In this document: positions 16,241 through 25,399 of the stretch, one piece after another
Layout: every line of letters starts with the position of its first letter
Numbering within the stretch: position 1 is the first letter of the stretch
Assembly: GCA_012522475.1 (NCBI GenBank)
Contig: JAAYKH010000030.1
Coordinates: 86,063-121,163 of the forward strand
Reading direction: 5' to 3'
Length of the DNA stretch: 35,101 bases
Source of the DNA: Chloroflexota bacterium
GTDB taxonomy: Bacteria > Chloroflexota > Anaerolineae > Anaerolineales > Anaerolineaceae
Position numbers and translations under genes: made by a program
Notes under the pieces: model-generated
Database searches by the model: none
What the model saw: only the letters and a program-made list of their open reading frames with translations
What the model was told of the DNA's origin: nothing

Positions 16241-16908
16241 TTGAAATAAAAGGTGTGGTTAAAACTTACGACAAGCGGATGGTATTGAACATTCCTCACC
16301 TGGTCTTCGACGATTCCAAACGTTATGCCCTGATCGGCGTTAATGGCAGCGGAAAAAGCACACTCTTACGCATCCTGGCAGGTGTGTTGAAACCCGACAC
16401 AGGCGAAGTGACCCATATCCCGCCCAACGACATGGGTTACATGCCCCAAGCGCCTTATGCCTTCAGCTTTTCAGTGAAAAAAAATGTGTCTATCGCCCTG
16501 GGAAAAGGTTATGAAGATAAAGGCCAGGTACAGCATGCGCTTCAAGCCGTGGGGATTAATCATCTACAAAACGCACGCGGCAACCAGCTTTCCGGCGGTG
16601 AGACCCAAAGAATGGCCCTGGCACGGATGATCGTAAAACGCCGTAACCTGCTTTTGCTGGACGAACCAACGGCCTCGGCCGATATTCGCGGCATCAGTCA
16701 GATTGAAAAAGTGCTCTTAGATTATGCCGACGAGAACAATTGCACCCTGATCCTTTCCACTCATTCACCAGCCCAGGCATTGCGCCTGGTGGATGAGGTA
16801 CTTTTCCTCGACCAGGGTGAGGTGATTGCGCAAGGCCTGGCTGAGGACGTGCTCCACACACCGAAACACCCGGTAATCCAAGAATTTCTCGACCATTGGA
16901 AAATTTAA
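16237..16908 (+). CDS. tupC: Tungstate ABC transporter, ATP-binding protein TupC
   Basis: ATPase that drives tungstate import. Walker A is G34 to T42 (GVNGSGKST), the Q-loop glutamine is Q71, the ABC signature LSGGE is at 118-122, and Walker B ends in D142-E143. With 223 residues it is a minimal ATPase without the C-terminal molybdate-binding (TOBE) domain of ModC, which supports TupC. The ATG at 16237 overlaps the tupB stop and is preceded by GGGGGAG; a much longer in-frame ORF upstream is only the +1 frame of tupB. Confidence 0.94.
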   Translation: MIEIKGVVKTYDKRMVLNIPHLVFDDSKRYALIGVNGSGKSTLLRILAGVLKPDTGEVTHIPPNDMGYMPQAPYAFSFSVKKNVSIALGKGYEDKGQVQHALQAVGINHLQNARGNQLSGGETQRMALARMIVKRRNLLLLDEPTASADIRGISQIEKVLLDYADENNCTLILSTHSPAQALRLVDEVLFLDQGEVIAQGLAEDVLHTPKHPVIQEFLDHWKI

Positions 16909-16919
16909 ATCGGCGGACT

Positions 16920-16944
16920 ACAGCCTGAAGATCGTTATGGCTGT
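16920..16944 (+). terminator. Weak hairpin between convergent tupC and the MOT1 gene
   Basis: ACAGCC (16920-16925) pairs with GGCTGT (16939-16944), followed by CTTTGAT. It is the only candidate end signal between the two convergent genes, but the stem is short and the T-run poor. Confidence 0.3.
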
Positions 16945-16975
16945 CTTTGATCTCCAGTCCCCCGTCTTCACAGTG

Positions 16976-18118
16976 TTATTGTGTGGGAAAGGATTGTTTA
17001 CGCTGCACCGCGTTAAACACCTGCGCGGCCGCCAACCCGCCCAAAAAACCAATGCCGATATTGGTCGCGATGGAAAGCGCCGCGGTGCCCAGTGCCAGGG
17101 CCAACTCCCAGCCGCGCAATTTCCTGGCCGTTCTGGCCAACTGGATGCCCACCAGCAGCATCATACCGGCGATTAAGGGCATTGGAAAGGCAGCCATCAG
17201 GGCCGCAATCGAGCCGCTGAGAAACAAACCGATCAGTACCTCAATGACGCCCTCCAGAATTGGCGCGCCACCGGTGCGTGCCCCAAAATAGTATTGCCCG
17301 GCCAGCCCGCCCGCCCCGTGGCACATGGGCATGCCCCCCAACAAAGATGAAAACACATTCATGACCCCCATGTTAAGCATCAATTTTTCTTCGCTAACAG
17401 ACTTTTTAGGGAAATAATCGCGTATGAGTGCCGCCGGGGCGATGATCGCATTGGAAATCGAAAGCGGAATCTGTGCGAATCCCGCCAGCAACATGCTCTT
17501 CCAAATATCAGCCAGGCGGGGAACGGCAATCACCGGCAGCGTAAGACAGACATCCCAGTGCCTGGGCAAATTGCCCTGCCAGGCAAGGATGACGACACCC
17601 AGAATCATCAACACCACTGAAGCGGGTGCATAGCGGTTATTGCGCAGAAGTAACACAACGGCAACTGCTACCAGCCCCAACAGGGGTGCCGGGCGCATCC
17701 ACTGCAGCGCCTGCCAAAATAGCGTAATACCAAGGGCCAGCTGGATGCCGCGCACAATGTAATCGGGGGTAATGCGCACCAGCCAGCGCAGCAAGCCGGT
17801 CAGCGTCAGCAAAATCCACAAGACACCCAAACCCAACCCGGAAGCGTAGATTAAATCGGGCGACCATTTCTGGGTGATGGCAGTAATAGCTACGATCTTT
17901 TTCGGCTGCAGCGGCATCGGCAGGCGGTAGATCAAACCCAGGGCAATATTCGTCAGCCCCAGCATAATAAACATACCGGCCGGGTTCAGGCCATTGACGG
18001 CAATGTAGCTAACAGCCAGGGGAAACAGGGTGCCAAAATCACCCATGGAGCCCGCCAGCTCGCGCAGGTTAAACTCAAAATCTGGATGATTGGGTTCAAC
18101 GAAAGTTTGATCGGTCAT
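16976..18118 (-). CDS. MOT1-family molybdate/sulfate transporter
   Basis: Integral membrane transporter of 380 residues in the MOT1 group related to SulP anion transporters. Seen are GSMGDFGTLFPL (23-34), PLQPKK (68-73), and PMCHGAGGLAGQYYFGARTG (near 265-284), the hallmark motifs of plant, algal and bacterial MOT1 molybdate transporters, with about ten hydrophobic segments. It lacks the C-terminal STAS domain of true sulfate permeases. Facing the tup operon, it gives the locus a second, secondary-active oxyanion uptake route, probably for molybdate. An extended -10 (TG-N-TATAAT) is visible on the minus strand about 30 bases upstream. Specificity is inferred from family and context. Confidence 0.9.
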   Translation of the reverse strand: MTDQTFVEPNHPDFEFNLRELAGSMGDFGTLFPLAVSYIAVNGLNPAGMFIMLGLTNIALGLIYRLPMPLQPKKIVAITAITQKWSPDLIYASGLGLGVLWILLTLTGLLRWLVRITPDYIVRGIQLALGITLFWQALQWMRPAPLLGLVAVAVVLLLRNNRYAPASVVLMILGVVILAWQGNLPRHWDVCLTLPVIAVPRLADIWKSMLLAGFAQIPLSISNAIIAPAALIRDYFPKKSVSEEKLMLNMGVMNVFSSLLGGMPMCHGAGGLAGQYYFGARTGGAPILEGVIEVLIGLFLSGSIAALMAAFPMPLIAGMMLLVGIQLARTARKLRGWELALALGTAALSIATNIGIGFLGGLAAAQVFNAVQRKQSFPTQ

Positions 18119-18207
18119 ATACTGAGTTCTTCAGGGTATGAATTATACCAAGAAAACTGTCAGCGACTGGTGAATTTTTTAGTTAAATTTCTTCCAGAAA
18201 GCTCATT

Positions 18208-18249
18208 GCAGGTCAGGTTGGAAGCCCAACCGACATATTGCTTACCTGC
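18208..18249. repeat. Nested inverted repeat between the protease and MOT1 genes
   Basis: An inner perfect 6-bp hairpin GGTTGG-AAGC-CCAACC (18216-18231) is enclosed by GCAGGT (18208-18213) and ACCTGC (18244-18249). It lies just after the protease stop on the minus strand and lacks a T-run on that strand, so it may be a processing or rho-dependent end site. Confidence 0.5.
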
Positions 18250-18258
18250 TTTCACCTA

Positions 18259-21228
18259 TCATAGTTGACTCACCCTCCAGCCCTGTGCCAACTGGTATAA
18301 TCCTTGCAAAAATTCCCCGATCAGTACCGTCAAGTTGTTCAGTATCAAACCCAGGTGATTCAAATAGTTGACCAGCCTCAAATCCTGACGGGTGAGCGCA
18401 TCTTTGTGTAACTCAATCTCAGCCGTTGCACTTAAATACAGGCTTTTGGCAGCTTTAACGGTCATGGTATGAACGTTCTCACTCATCGGCTGAAACATCC
18501 AGTAAAATCCACCCGTCAAATCGGGGTCGAGGGGGTTGGCCGTGGTCACGACCTGCTGCTGACCATTCGAAACTACTGCACCTAAAAGCGGCATGCTGGA
18601 ATGCCGATCATTCACAAAGCCTGCCAGCAGGCCTCCTTCTAACAGGGCACAGGTATGGCTGCCAACCTGGACACGGTCAACCTGCCACCACCACTCGGCA
18701 TTGGCATTGTAATAATGAAAGCGCACGCGCACATCAGCTTGGTAAGCGACCAGCGCGCTGATGTCCAGCGTTTGATGTGCAGGGCCGCGTTCAGTTTCCG
18801 TCTGCCGCAACACCGTCTGCCACGCACCACCCCCAACCGAAACATCCACATCGGCAATTTCATCCAGGTTGCCCGCATAAGTGAAGAAATCCTGGTCAAA
18901 CGAAAGGATGACCGTCGCTTCATCTGAAAAATCCATCGATGGCGTGATCAGCGAAGTATCCACATCCAACGGGCCGGGGTAATCGGAATCCACCATGGCA
19001 AACCCACCTGAGTTACCCGTCAGGTTGCCACGTTCGGTTTCGTTGTCAAAGCCCCAGGTAACACCTGTCCCTGCATGATCCCAAACCTCCCAGCCAGGCG
19101 GCAGTTCCCGGCCCTCAAAGTACTCGGACAGTGTGTTCAGCAGGGCGTACCCGGGTGCTTCACACGCATCCGTAATCTCCAGTGCATGTTCTAACGGCAC
19201 AGCCAGATCATCATAAACAAAGCCCGAGGTCAGCAAAGACTGGTAGCCCGGAACCATCGCGGTGACGTTCAGGTCATACGCCAGGTCGTCATAAAGGTTT
19301 ACCTGGTACAGCCCATCAAAGGGGTTGCTGTAAAAAACCTCGTGATAACCCTCGGTTTCCACCCGAATATGAGCATACAGCGGGTATCCATGTCCGCTGC
19401 CATCGGATACCCTGCCCGTGAGGGTGACAATGTTCGTTTTAGCTATTAAATTAAAGTGCGTGGTACTGGTTTCGCCCGCGACCGGAACCAGCACATCTTC
19501 AATCGCCGCCGGGTGAAATCCATAAGCAGACACCCTCAGGACATAAGGGGTTTCACTGTTGATATAAATGCGATAATAACCATTTTCATCGGTCAGCGTG
19601 GAACTGGCTAAAAGTGCATCTTCCTGAAAAATAGCCTCAACCAGCGCACCGGCGATCGGCAATTGACCAGCACTGTCAACCACATATCCATCCAAAAAAC
19701 CGCCGGAACAATATGACCGAGCCGCTTTCACCGCTGCCAGGGCGTCAACCTCACCCCATCCGGTGGCATGGTTAGGAACAAAACCTGGCCCCTCATCACC
19801 CTGGCCCGTATCGTAGGGAATCGGGCGGGCGCTGTCCAGGATCAGCCGTTCAGTTGCAGCGGTATCGCCCAGCAGACAGCCTGCCGATCCCCACATCAAA
19901 GCCACCAGGCCCGTTACATGCGGCGCAGACATGGAAGTGCCGCTTAAAACTGCGTAAGCGCTGTCATCAACACCCACCGCCGAGAGGATATCCACGCCTG
20001 GCGCCACCACCTCTGGCTTGATGGTCGGGTAACTCTGGGAATCATCGGGGGCATCCGTCGGCCCCCAATTGGAATGCGGCACATAAGCACCATCATTCAG
20101 GCCGGTGGAGCCAACTGCGGTCACATTATGGGCACGAGCCGGGTTGCCGACAGTGTTCAACCCGGGCGGTGTGCTGTACCCGCAATTGCTGGCGTTCCCG
20201 CTGGCAAACACCGGGTAGATACCCGCGGCCACCCAGGCGTCGATCACACCCTGGTACCAGGGGCTATAAACCTGCCCGCAATCACCCCAGGAATTGTTAA
20301 TCGCCTGTGGTCGCAAGTTCGGATTGGGGTTTTCACCGTTTAAATTGGTAGGCGCGGCCATGAACTGACCGCATTTGATCAGGTCGTGCCCCAGGGCGCG
20401 CCCATTCGCACTGATCGCCTTACACGCGATCCAGCTTGCATCCGGTGCCACACCGATCGCATCCCCCGAGCCAACCCCGCCGGCCATAACACCAATCACG
20501 TGGCTGCCGTGTCCATGATCATCATAGGGTTCATCCTGGTGATCGACGGCATCCCACCAGTGATAATGATGACTGAAAGTACCTTCGCCCAGGTTGCCAC
20601 GATATGTGCCCAGTAAAGCCTCATGAGTGAAACGCGCCCCGGTATCGATAGCGCCAAGCACCACGCCGGCGCCCTGATCACCCTGGGCCCAGACCTTATC
20701 CGCATTAATTTGAACCAGGTTGGCAGATGCCCCAACAGCTGCCTGTGAATTGGTTTCAGCGGGTATTGAATCAGGCAGTTCTTCTAAAAACACCTGGGGA
20801 ATCGAGCGGAGCGCTTCGATTTCACCGAAATTCAACAGTCCGGTCAGGGTCTCCGCTGTGGAGGACTGAACGGCGATCACATTCTGGATCCAGAAGGCTT
20901 CATAAGGGGCGCCCTGTGCATCCAGGTAGGCGCGCACCTCCGCTTGGGCACTTTCAGAGAGCTTTGTTAGTGTGTCATAAACATACCAACCACGCGCTTC
21001 CCACGACATCTCATCAGCCATGCTGAGGTCTGCCTGATCCTCAAAATAAATCAAAAAATCAAGCGGTTCAGAGGTCTTTGACTTGGCCAGTAAGGCCGGA
21101 TCTACCCAGGGGATATTCTGGTTTCCGTCTTCTGCGTTAACCAACAGATAAGCATTCCCCAAAAAAGTTAGACCGATAATTCCGATCAAAGACAAAATTC
21201 CAAATCGCAAAGCCAGTTTATGTTTCAT
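18259..21228 (-). CDS. Secreted subtilisin-like serine protease (S8) with C-terminal accessory domains
   Basis: Large extracellular protease of 989 residues from the ATG at 21228. A hydrophobic signal segment follows MKHKLALR. The S8 catalytic residues are D195 in AIDTGA, H240 in DDHGHGSH, oxyanion N345 in ASGNAS and S432 in SGTSMSAPH, resembling the bacillopeptidase F type. An inhibitor-like propeptide lies before residue 165. After the catalytic domain come a carboxypeptidase-regulatory-like beta-sandwich (about 512-595), a second such domain (about 600-675), a jelly-roll/MAM-like segment starting at EYFEGRELPPGWEVW, and a third short beta domain. The last 45 residues are leucine-rich. In-frame ATG at 21276 and TTG at 21279 would lengthen the N-terminus by 16-17 residues; no start has a good ribosome binding site. 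Confidence 0.93.
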   Translation of the reverse strand: MKHKLALRFGILSLIGIIGLTFLGNAYLLVNAEDGNQNIPWVDPALLAKSKTSEPLDFLIYFEDQADLSMADEMSWEARGWYVYDTLTKLSESAQAEVRAYLDAQGAPYEAFWIQNVIAVQSSTAETLTGLLNFGEIEALRSIPQVFLEELPDSIPAETNSQAAVGASANLVQINADKVWAQGDQGAGVVLGAIDTGARFTHEALLGTYRGNLGEGTFSHHYHWWDAVDHQDEPYDDHGHGSHVIGVMAGGVGSGDAIGVAPDASWIACKAISANGRALGHDLIKCGQFMAAPTNLNGENPNPNLRPQAINNSWGDCGQVYSPWYQGVIDAWVAAGIYPVFASGNASNCGYSTPPGLNTVGNPARAHNVTAVGSTGLNDGAYVPHSNWGPTDAPDDSQSYPTIKPEVVAPGVDILSAVGVDDSAYAVLSGTSMSAPHVTGLVALMWGSAGCLLGDTAATERLILDSARPIPYDTGQGDEGPGFVPNHATGWGEVDALAAVKAARSYCSGGFLDGYVVDSAGQLPIAGALVEAIFQEDALLASSTLTDENGYYRIYINSETPYVLRVSAYGFHPAAIEDVLVPVAGETSTTHFNLIAKTNIVTLTGRVSDGSGHGYPLYAHIRVETEGYHEVFYSNPFDGLYQVNLYDDLAYDLNVTAMVPGYQSLLTSGFVYDDLAVPLEHALEITDACEAPGYALLNTLSEYFEGRELPPGWEVWDHAGTGVTWGFDNETERGNLTGNSGGFAMVDSDYPGPLDVDTSLITPSMDFSDEATVILSFDQDFFTYAGNLDEIADVDVSVGGGAWQTVLRQTETERGPAHQTLDISALVAYQADVRVRFHYYNANAEWWWQVDRVQVGSHTCALLEGGLLAGFVNDRHSSMPLLGAVVSNGQQQVVTTANPLDPDLTGGFYWMFQPMSENVHTMTVKAAKSLYLSATAEIELHKDALTRQDLRLVNYLNHLGLILNNLTVLIGEFLQGLYQLAQGWRVSQL

Positions 21229-21346
21229 CAGCATATCCAATCTTGAATGGTCGAACCGGGCACGCCGGCCTTTCATCAAAGAATTACACCGATTTCAATA
21301 GCAAGATACGTACCAAAAGCAACTTGTGCATTCCAGTCGGCTTTCC

Positions 21347-21355
21347 TGCTATAAT
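21347..21355 (+). promoter_or_regulatory. Extended -10 promoter of the UbiD-family gene
   Basis: TG-C-TATAAT (21347-21355) is an extended -10 element 25 bases before the start codon. No clear -35 box is found at normal spacing, as expected for extended -10 promoters. The leader would be about 20 bases. Confidence 0.5.
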
Positions 21356-21379
21356 TTGATAAATACAAAGGCGGCCCTT

Positions 21380-22681
21380 ATGACACTCAGAAATTACCTG
21401 CAGATATTGGAACAAGCGAAGCAATTGGTCACGGTTCACAAACCAATTTCGAAACACCTGGCTCTATCAGGGCTGTTAAAAGCCCTGGAGCCCGCCCCCG
21501 TCCTGTGTGAGCAGGTGCTCGCATCCAAATTCCCGGTGATGGGCAACCTGCTGTGTACCAAAGAGGCCTTCGCCAACTACTTGGACATCCCCGTAAAAGC
21601 GATCATCCCCCGCATGATCAGCGCCATCGAAGCGCCAAGCGCGCCCGAAAGGGTGTCGTCCGCCCCCTGCCAGGCGGTAGTCATCGACCAGCCAAACCTG
21701 GACGACCTGCCGATTCTATTTCATTGTGAAGGTGACGGCGGGAATTATATCAGCTCGGGTGTGATGATCGCCGGTCATCCCCGCTATGGGCAAAATATGG
21801 ACTTCCACCGCTGCATGCAGTTTTCCAAAACCGAAATGGCGGTGCGTGTCGTTCAGGGTCGCAATTTTGACGCCTTCTTACGGGATCTGGGACAGGTGGA
21901 TGTGGCGATCTGCATCGGCGTCGCTCCCAATATTCTGGTAGCCGGGGCCACATCCGTCCAGATTGGCGTCGATGAGCTGGGCATCGCCAATGCCCTGGCG
22001 CCTTTCCAGGTGGTGCCAGCGCGCGCATCCAATCTGCTGATCCCGGCTGAGGCCGAGTTTGTGTTGGAGGGTACCGTTTATCGCGACCGCCGACACGCCG
22101 AAGGCCCCTTTGTAGACCTGACCGAAACCCAGGATACCATCCGCCAGGAACCCGTATTGGTGGTGAAATGTATCACCCACCGGGAGGATGCAATCTGGCA
22201 TGCCCTGCTGCCCGGCGGGCTGGAGCATAAGCTCCTCATGGGCATGCCGCGCGAACCGACCATCTTTCGCGAGGTCAACCGCGTGGTGCAATGTCTGGAC
22301 GTGCACATCAACCCGGGTGGCTCTTCCTGGTTACACGCGATTGTGCAAATTCGCAAACGCACACCCGACGACGGCTTGAAAGCGATCCACGCAGCCCACC
22401 AGGGACACAGCTCCTGCAAGCATATTTTCGTGGTCGATGAGGATATTGATATCTATGACCCCTTGGCGGTGGAGTGGGCCCTGGCCACCCGCTTCCAGGC
22501 CGACCGCGACCTGGTGTGGCTCGGTCGCGAGCGCGGCTCCTCGCTAGACCCCAGCGCAGAACCCACGACCCATGCAACCTGCAAAGTTGGCTTTGACCTG
22601 ACTGCTCCCATAGATCTCGCCAGGAAAACCTTTGTGAAGGTTCCCTTTCCGCAGGTGGACCCGGGACAGTATGATGTTGGA
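21380..22681 (+). CDS. UbiD-family prenylated-FMN-dependent decarboxylase
   Basis: Member of the UbiD family, non-oxidative (de)carboxylases using prenylated FMN. The 433-residue protein has the NYISSGVMIAGHPRYGQNMDFHRCMQF segment (metal and prFMN region), VAICIGVAPN, EGPFVDLTE with the conserved EGPF motif, and the C-terminal DVVDEDIDIYDPLAVEWALATRFQ-like segment. I start at ATG 21380, with AAAGG 9 bases upstream; an in-frame extension to 21326 has no support. No ubiX (prFMN synthase) is nearby. Classical ubiquinone synthesis is unlikely in this type of organism. Aromatic-acid decarboxylation, menaquinone (futalosine) synthesis or anhydromevalonate-phosphate decarboxylation are possible; proximity to the mevalonate-type decarboxylase 540 bases downstream makes the last worth testing. 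The stop codon lies at the end of the ORF, just before 22685. Confidence 0.85.
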
Positions 22682-22743
22682 TAAACTGGCAGGCGTTGAG
22701 TAAAATTTGTTCAATTAGGCAATTCAGAAACTTGGAGGCAAAC

Positions 22744-23052
22744 ATGAAATTCAAGAATTTTCTTAGTTTTGAACGGATGATCACTCCGGTGATTATTAAA
22801 GTTTTGTTTTACATCGGGTTGATCAGCAGTCTTATCGGTGGGATTGCTGTTTTTATTGTGGGTGTAATTGCCGGATTTTCGGACGGTGGGGTTGGCGCTA
22901 TCCTGTTTGGTTTGATCGGCGGCCTGATTGGCGGCCTCATCACCGCAATTTTAGGCATGCTGGTTGCCCGTATTTACGCCGAACTGCTGATCTTGTTCTT
23001 CCGCATCAACGAGACCCTGACAGATATCAAAGGTTTATTGCAGAAAAATTAA
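22744..23052 (+). CDS. Small membrane protein, DUF4282-like
   Basis: A 102-residue protein with two long hydrophobic segments (about 17-42 and 48-78) and the N-terminal FLSFERMITPVIIKVLFYIG pattern of the DUF4282 family. A glycine-rich FGLIGGLIGGLITAI run forms the second membrane segment, and a short polar tail follows. The function of the family is unknown. The ATG at 22744 has GGAGG 6 bases upstream and is preferred over an upstream in-frame start. It sits between two decarboxylase genes but with 60-170 base gaps, so a functional link is not implied. Confidence 0.8.
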   Translation: MKFKNFLSFERMITPVIIKVLFYIGLISSLIGGIAVFIVGVIAGFSDGGVGAILFGLIGGLIGGLITAILGMLVARIYAELLILFFRINETLTDIKGLLQKN

Positions 23053-23224
23053 GCTGAGCCCTTGGGCGTTAAGAATCGGGAAGCAGGTACCAGGAATCAG
23101 GAAAGTAAGCATCAATTTCCTGGTTCTTCAATACCCAATGCTTGATACCCGCTAACCGCCCCAGCTTATAATGACAAGCCGCTAACAATTGACCGCCAGG
23201 CCGGTTTGGAGTATTCTGCAATTT

Positions 23225-24229
23225 ATGAATATGCATGCCACCGCGCTGGCCCATCCTAATATCGCCTTCATTAAATTCTGGGGGCTGGCTGATGAAGCCC
23301 GCCGTATCCCCGCGAACAATTCCCTTTCAATGAACATCGGCTGCTTGGCCACCAAAACCAGCGTAACCTTTGACCCCGCGCTAAAGGCAGACGTGCTGAC
23401 CCTCAACGATGAGCTGGTATCGGGCGACGGATTAGCGCGCGTGCAAAGGTTCATGGACCGCATCCGGCATATGGCCGAAAAAGACCTGTACGCACACATC
23501 ACCAGCACGAACAACTTCCCCATCGGCGCTGGCCTGGCCTCCTCGGCTGCGGGGTTTGCCGCGCTAACGCTGGCGGGGACGGTCGCGCTGGGCCTCTCTC
23601 TTTCTGAAAAAGCGCTTTCTGCGCTGGCCCGTTTCGGCTCTGGCTCAGCCTGCCGCTCTATCCCGGGTGGGTTCGTTGAATGGGTGGTCGACCCCCTTAC
23701 GGGCGAGACCTACGCACAATCGATTGCCCCCGCGGATCACTGGGAGCTGGTGGACTGCATCGCCATCCTCAACCAGGACCATAAACCGGTCGGGTCGGAA
23801 ATGGGTATGCGCAGTGCGGCATCCAGTCCGCTGCAAGCAGCGCGGGTTGCCGATGCAAAGCGCCGTTTCTCGCGCTGCCGCACAGCAATCCTTTCGCGCG
23901 ATTTTGCTGCCCTATCTCAAATCACCGAACTGGATAGCAACCTGATGCACGCCGTGATGATGACCTCCAACCCACCCCTGTATTACTGGCGCCCCGGGTC
24001 GCTGGCGATCATGCAGGCGGTCAAAGCCTGGCAGGCAGAAGGGCTGCCGGTCACCTTTACCCTGGATGCCGGCCCGAATGTGCACCTGATCACAACCCGG
24101 GCCAGCGTGGATGAGGTCTTACACCGTTTGCGCCAGTTTCCCGAGGTCATCGATATACGCAGCGGCATTCCCGCAGGCCCGGCGCGCCTGCTGGAGCAGG
24201 ACTCACCATCCCGGACGGTGCAGGTATAA
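23225..24229 (+). CDS. Diphosphomevalonate or phosphomevalonate decarboxylase (GHMP family)
   Basis: ATP-dependent decarboxylase of the mevalonate pathway to isoprenoids. In the 334-residue protein, K17 in NIAFIKFWG, the ATP loop GAGLASSAAG (101-110), GSGSACRSIPGGF (138-150) and the catalytic D281 in TLDAGPN match the family. The usual KRD after FWG is LAD here, so the arginine-containing motif is altered. In related Chloroflexota (Roseiflexus) a homologue is a mevalonate-5-phosphate decarboxylase working with isopentenyl phosphate kinase, so the substrate may be the mono- rather than the diphosphate. Start is the first ATG of ATGAATATG; an in-frame TTG at 23189 is less likely. A TATAAT at 23167-23172 may be its -10. 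Confidence 0.88.
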   Translation: MNMHATALAHPNIAFIKFWGLADEARRIPANNSLSMNIGCLATKTSVTFDPALKADVLTLNDELVSGDGLARVQRFMDRIRHMAEKDLYAHITSTNNFPIGAGLASSAAGFAALTLAGTVALGLSLSEKALSALARFGSGSACRSIPGGFVEWVVDPLTGETYAQSIAPADHWELVDCIAILNQDHKPVGSEMGMRSAASSPLQAARVADAKRRFSRCRTAILSRDFAALSQITELDSNLMHAVMMTSNPPLYYWRPGSLAIMQAVKAWQAEGLPVTFTLDAGPNVHLITTRASVDEVLHRLRQFPEVIDIRSGIPAGPARLLEQDSPSRTVQV

Positions 24230-24260
24230 TTATTAATTAATCAATCGATTCAAAACAACA

Positions 24261-24289
24261 CCCACGCAGCCCATTCTGTGTGGGTTCTT
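24261..24289 (+). terminator. Hairpin between the decarboxylase and rseP genes
   Basis: CCCACGCAG (24261-24269) pairs with CTGTGTGGG (24276-24284), 9 bp including one G-U pair, followed by TTCTT. It could be a weak terminator or a structure in the rseP leader, since rseP starts 10 bases later. Confidence 0.4.
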
Positions 24290-24298
24290 GAGGACAAT

Positions 24299-25375
24299 AT
24301 GAGTGCGTTATTAATCATTTTACAGGTTGTAGTCGTCATCGGCTTATTGGTTTTCTTCCACGAGCTAGGCCATTTCCTGGCCGCTCGGGCGGTCGGTGTG
24401 CCGATTGAAGAATTTGGTTTTGGCTACCCGCCGCGGCTGGCGAAGATCGCCACCTGGCAGGGCACCGAGATCACCCTCAACTGGATTCCTTTTGGCGGGT
24501 TTGTCCGTCCCAAGGGTGAGGCTGACGAAACCATTGAAGATGGCATGGCCGCAGCTCCGGCCTGGAAACGCCTGGTCATCGCCGCCGCCGGACCGTTGAT
24601 GAACTTTCTAATCGGCCTGATCATCCTGGTTGTGATTTACAGCGCCATGGGCATTCCAGCCTCAGACCAGGCCATGATCTCTCAGGTGGCGCTCGATTCG
24701 CCAGCCCTGCAGGCAGGCCTGCTCCCCGGTGACATCGTCACCCATGTGGATAATGAACCGATTGAGGATATTGACCATCTGATCCGCATAATTACTGAAC
24801 GAGCAGGTATGCCGGTGATGCTGACCGTTTTACGCGGCGAGCAGACGGAAACCCTGACCCTGACCCCGCGGCTGAACCCGCCCCCGGGCGAGGGCGCCAT
24901 GGGCGTAGGCTTGAGCAACCCCTTAAAACCCACCCCCTTTATCCAATCAGTGGAGTATGCCTTCAAAGCCACGGGACTCATCATTCGCGAGACGCTTTTA
25001 CTGCCCGGCAAGTTGATCCGCGGCACCGTCGACCCCGCCCTGGCGCGCCCGGTGGGTTATAAAGGCATTTATGACATTTACAGCCAGGCGGTTGAGATGG
25101 ACCAGGAAACTGAGCTGGTCACCGCCGAGCCGCTGCCCATTTTCACTCTGTCGATCGTCGCCAATATCTCACTCGCCCTGGGGATTACCAACCTCCTGCC
25201 CATCCCCGCCCTGGATGGCGGACGCATTTTGTTTACACTGCCAGAGTTGATCCTGCGCAAACGCATTCCCCAGAAATGGGAAAATGTCGTCAACACAGCC
25301 AGTTTTCTGCTGCTGATTATGCTGATGGTCGTGATCACCGTGCTGGATTTCACCAACCCCGTTGTGCTGCCCTGA
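24299..25375 (+). CDS. rseP: Site-2 intramembrane metalloprotease, RseP/RasP family (M50)
   Basis: Membrane zinc protease that cuts transmembrane anti-sigma factors or signal-peptide remnants. HELGH is at residues 21-25 in the first membrane span and the third zinc ligand D306 lies in NLLPIPALDGGR (298-309). A PDZ domain covers about 125-190, with the QAGLLPGD binding loop. Four membrane spans are expected (about 5-28, 93-115, 281-303, 335-355). Length is 359 residues. The ATG at 24299 has AGGA 5 bases upstream. dxr, which often neighbours rseP, is not here; an isoprenoid gene of the mevalonate type precedes instead. Confidence 0.93.
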   Translation: MSALLIILQVVVVIGLLVFFHELGHFLAARAVGVPIEEFGFGYPPRLAKIATWQGTEITLNWIPFGGFVRPKGEADETIEDGMAAAPAWKRLVIAAAGPLMNFLIGLIILVVIYSAMGIPASDQAMISQVALDSPALQAGLLPGDIVTHVDNEPIEDIDHLIRIITERAGMPVMLTVLRGEQTETLTLTPRLNPPPGEGAMGVGLSNPLKPTPFIQSVEYAFKATGLIIRETLLLPGKLIRGTVDPALARPVGYKGIYDIYSQAVEMDQETELVTAEPLPIFTLSIVANISLALGITNLLPIPALDGGRILFTLPELILRKRIPQKWENVVNTASFLLLIMLMVVITVLDFTNPVVLP

Positions 25376-25399
25376 TCTGCTGGTTGAAAGGAAAGCCCA

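Noticed and set aside
23053-23224. CCAGGAA/TTCCTGG inverted repeat and similar short repeats ahead of the mevalonate-type decarboxylase
   Set aside because: A 7-bp stem with a loop of about 20 bases is expected by chance and has no terminator or mobile-element context.
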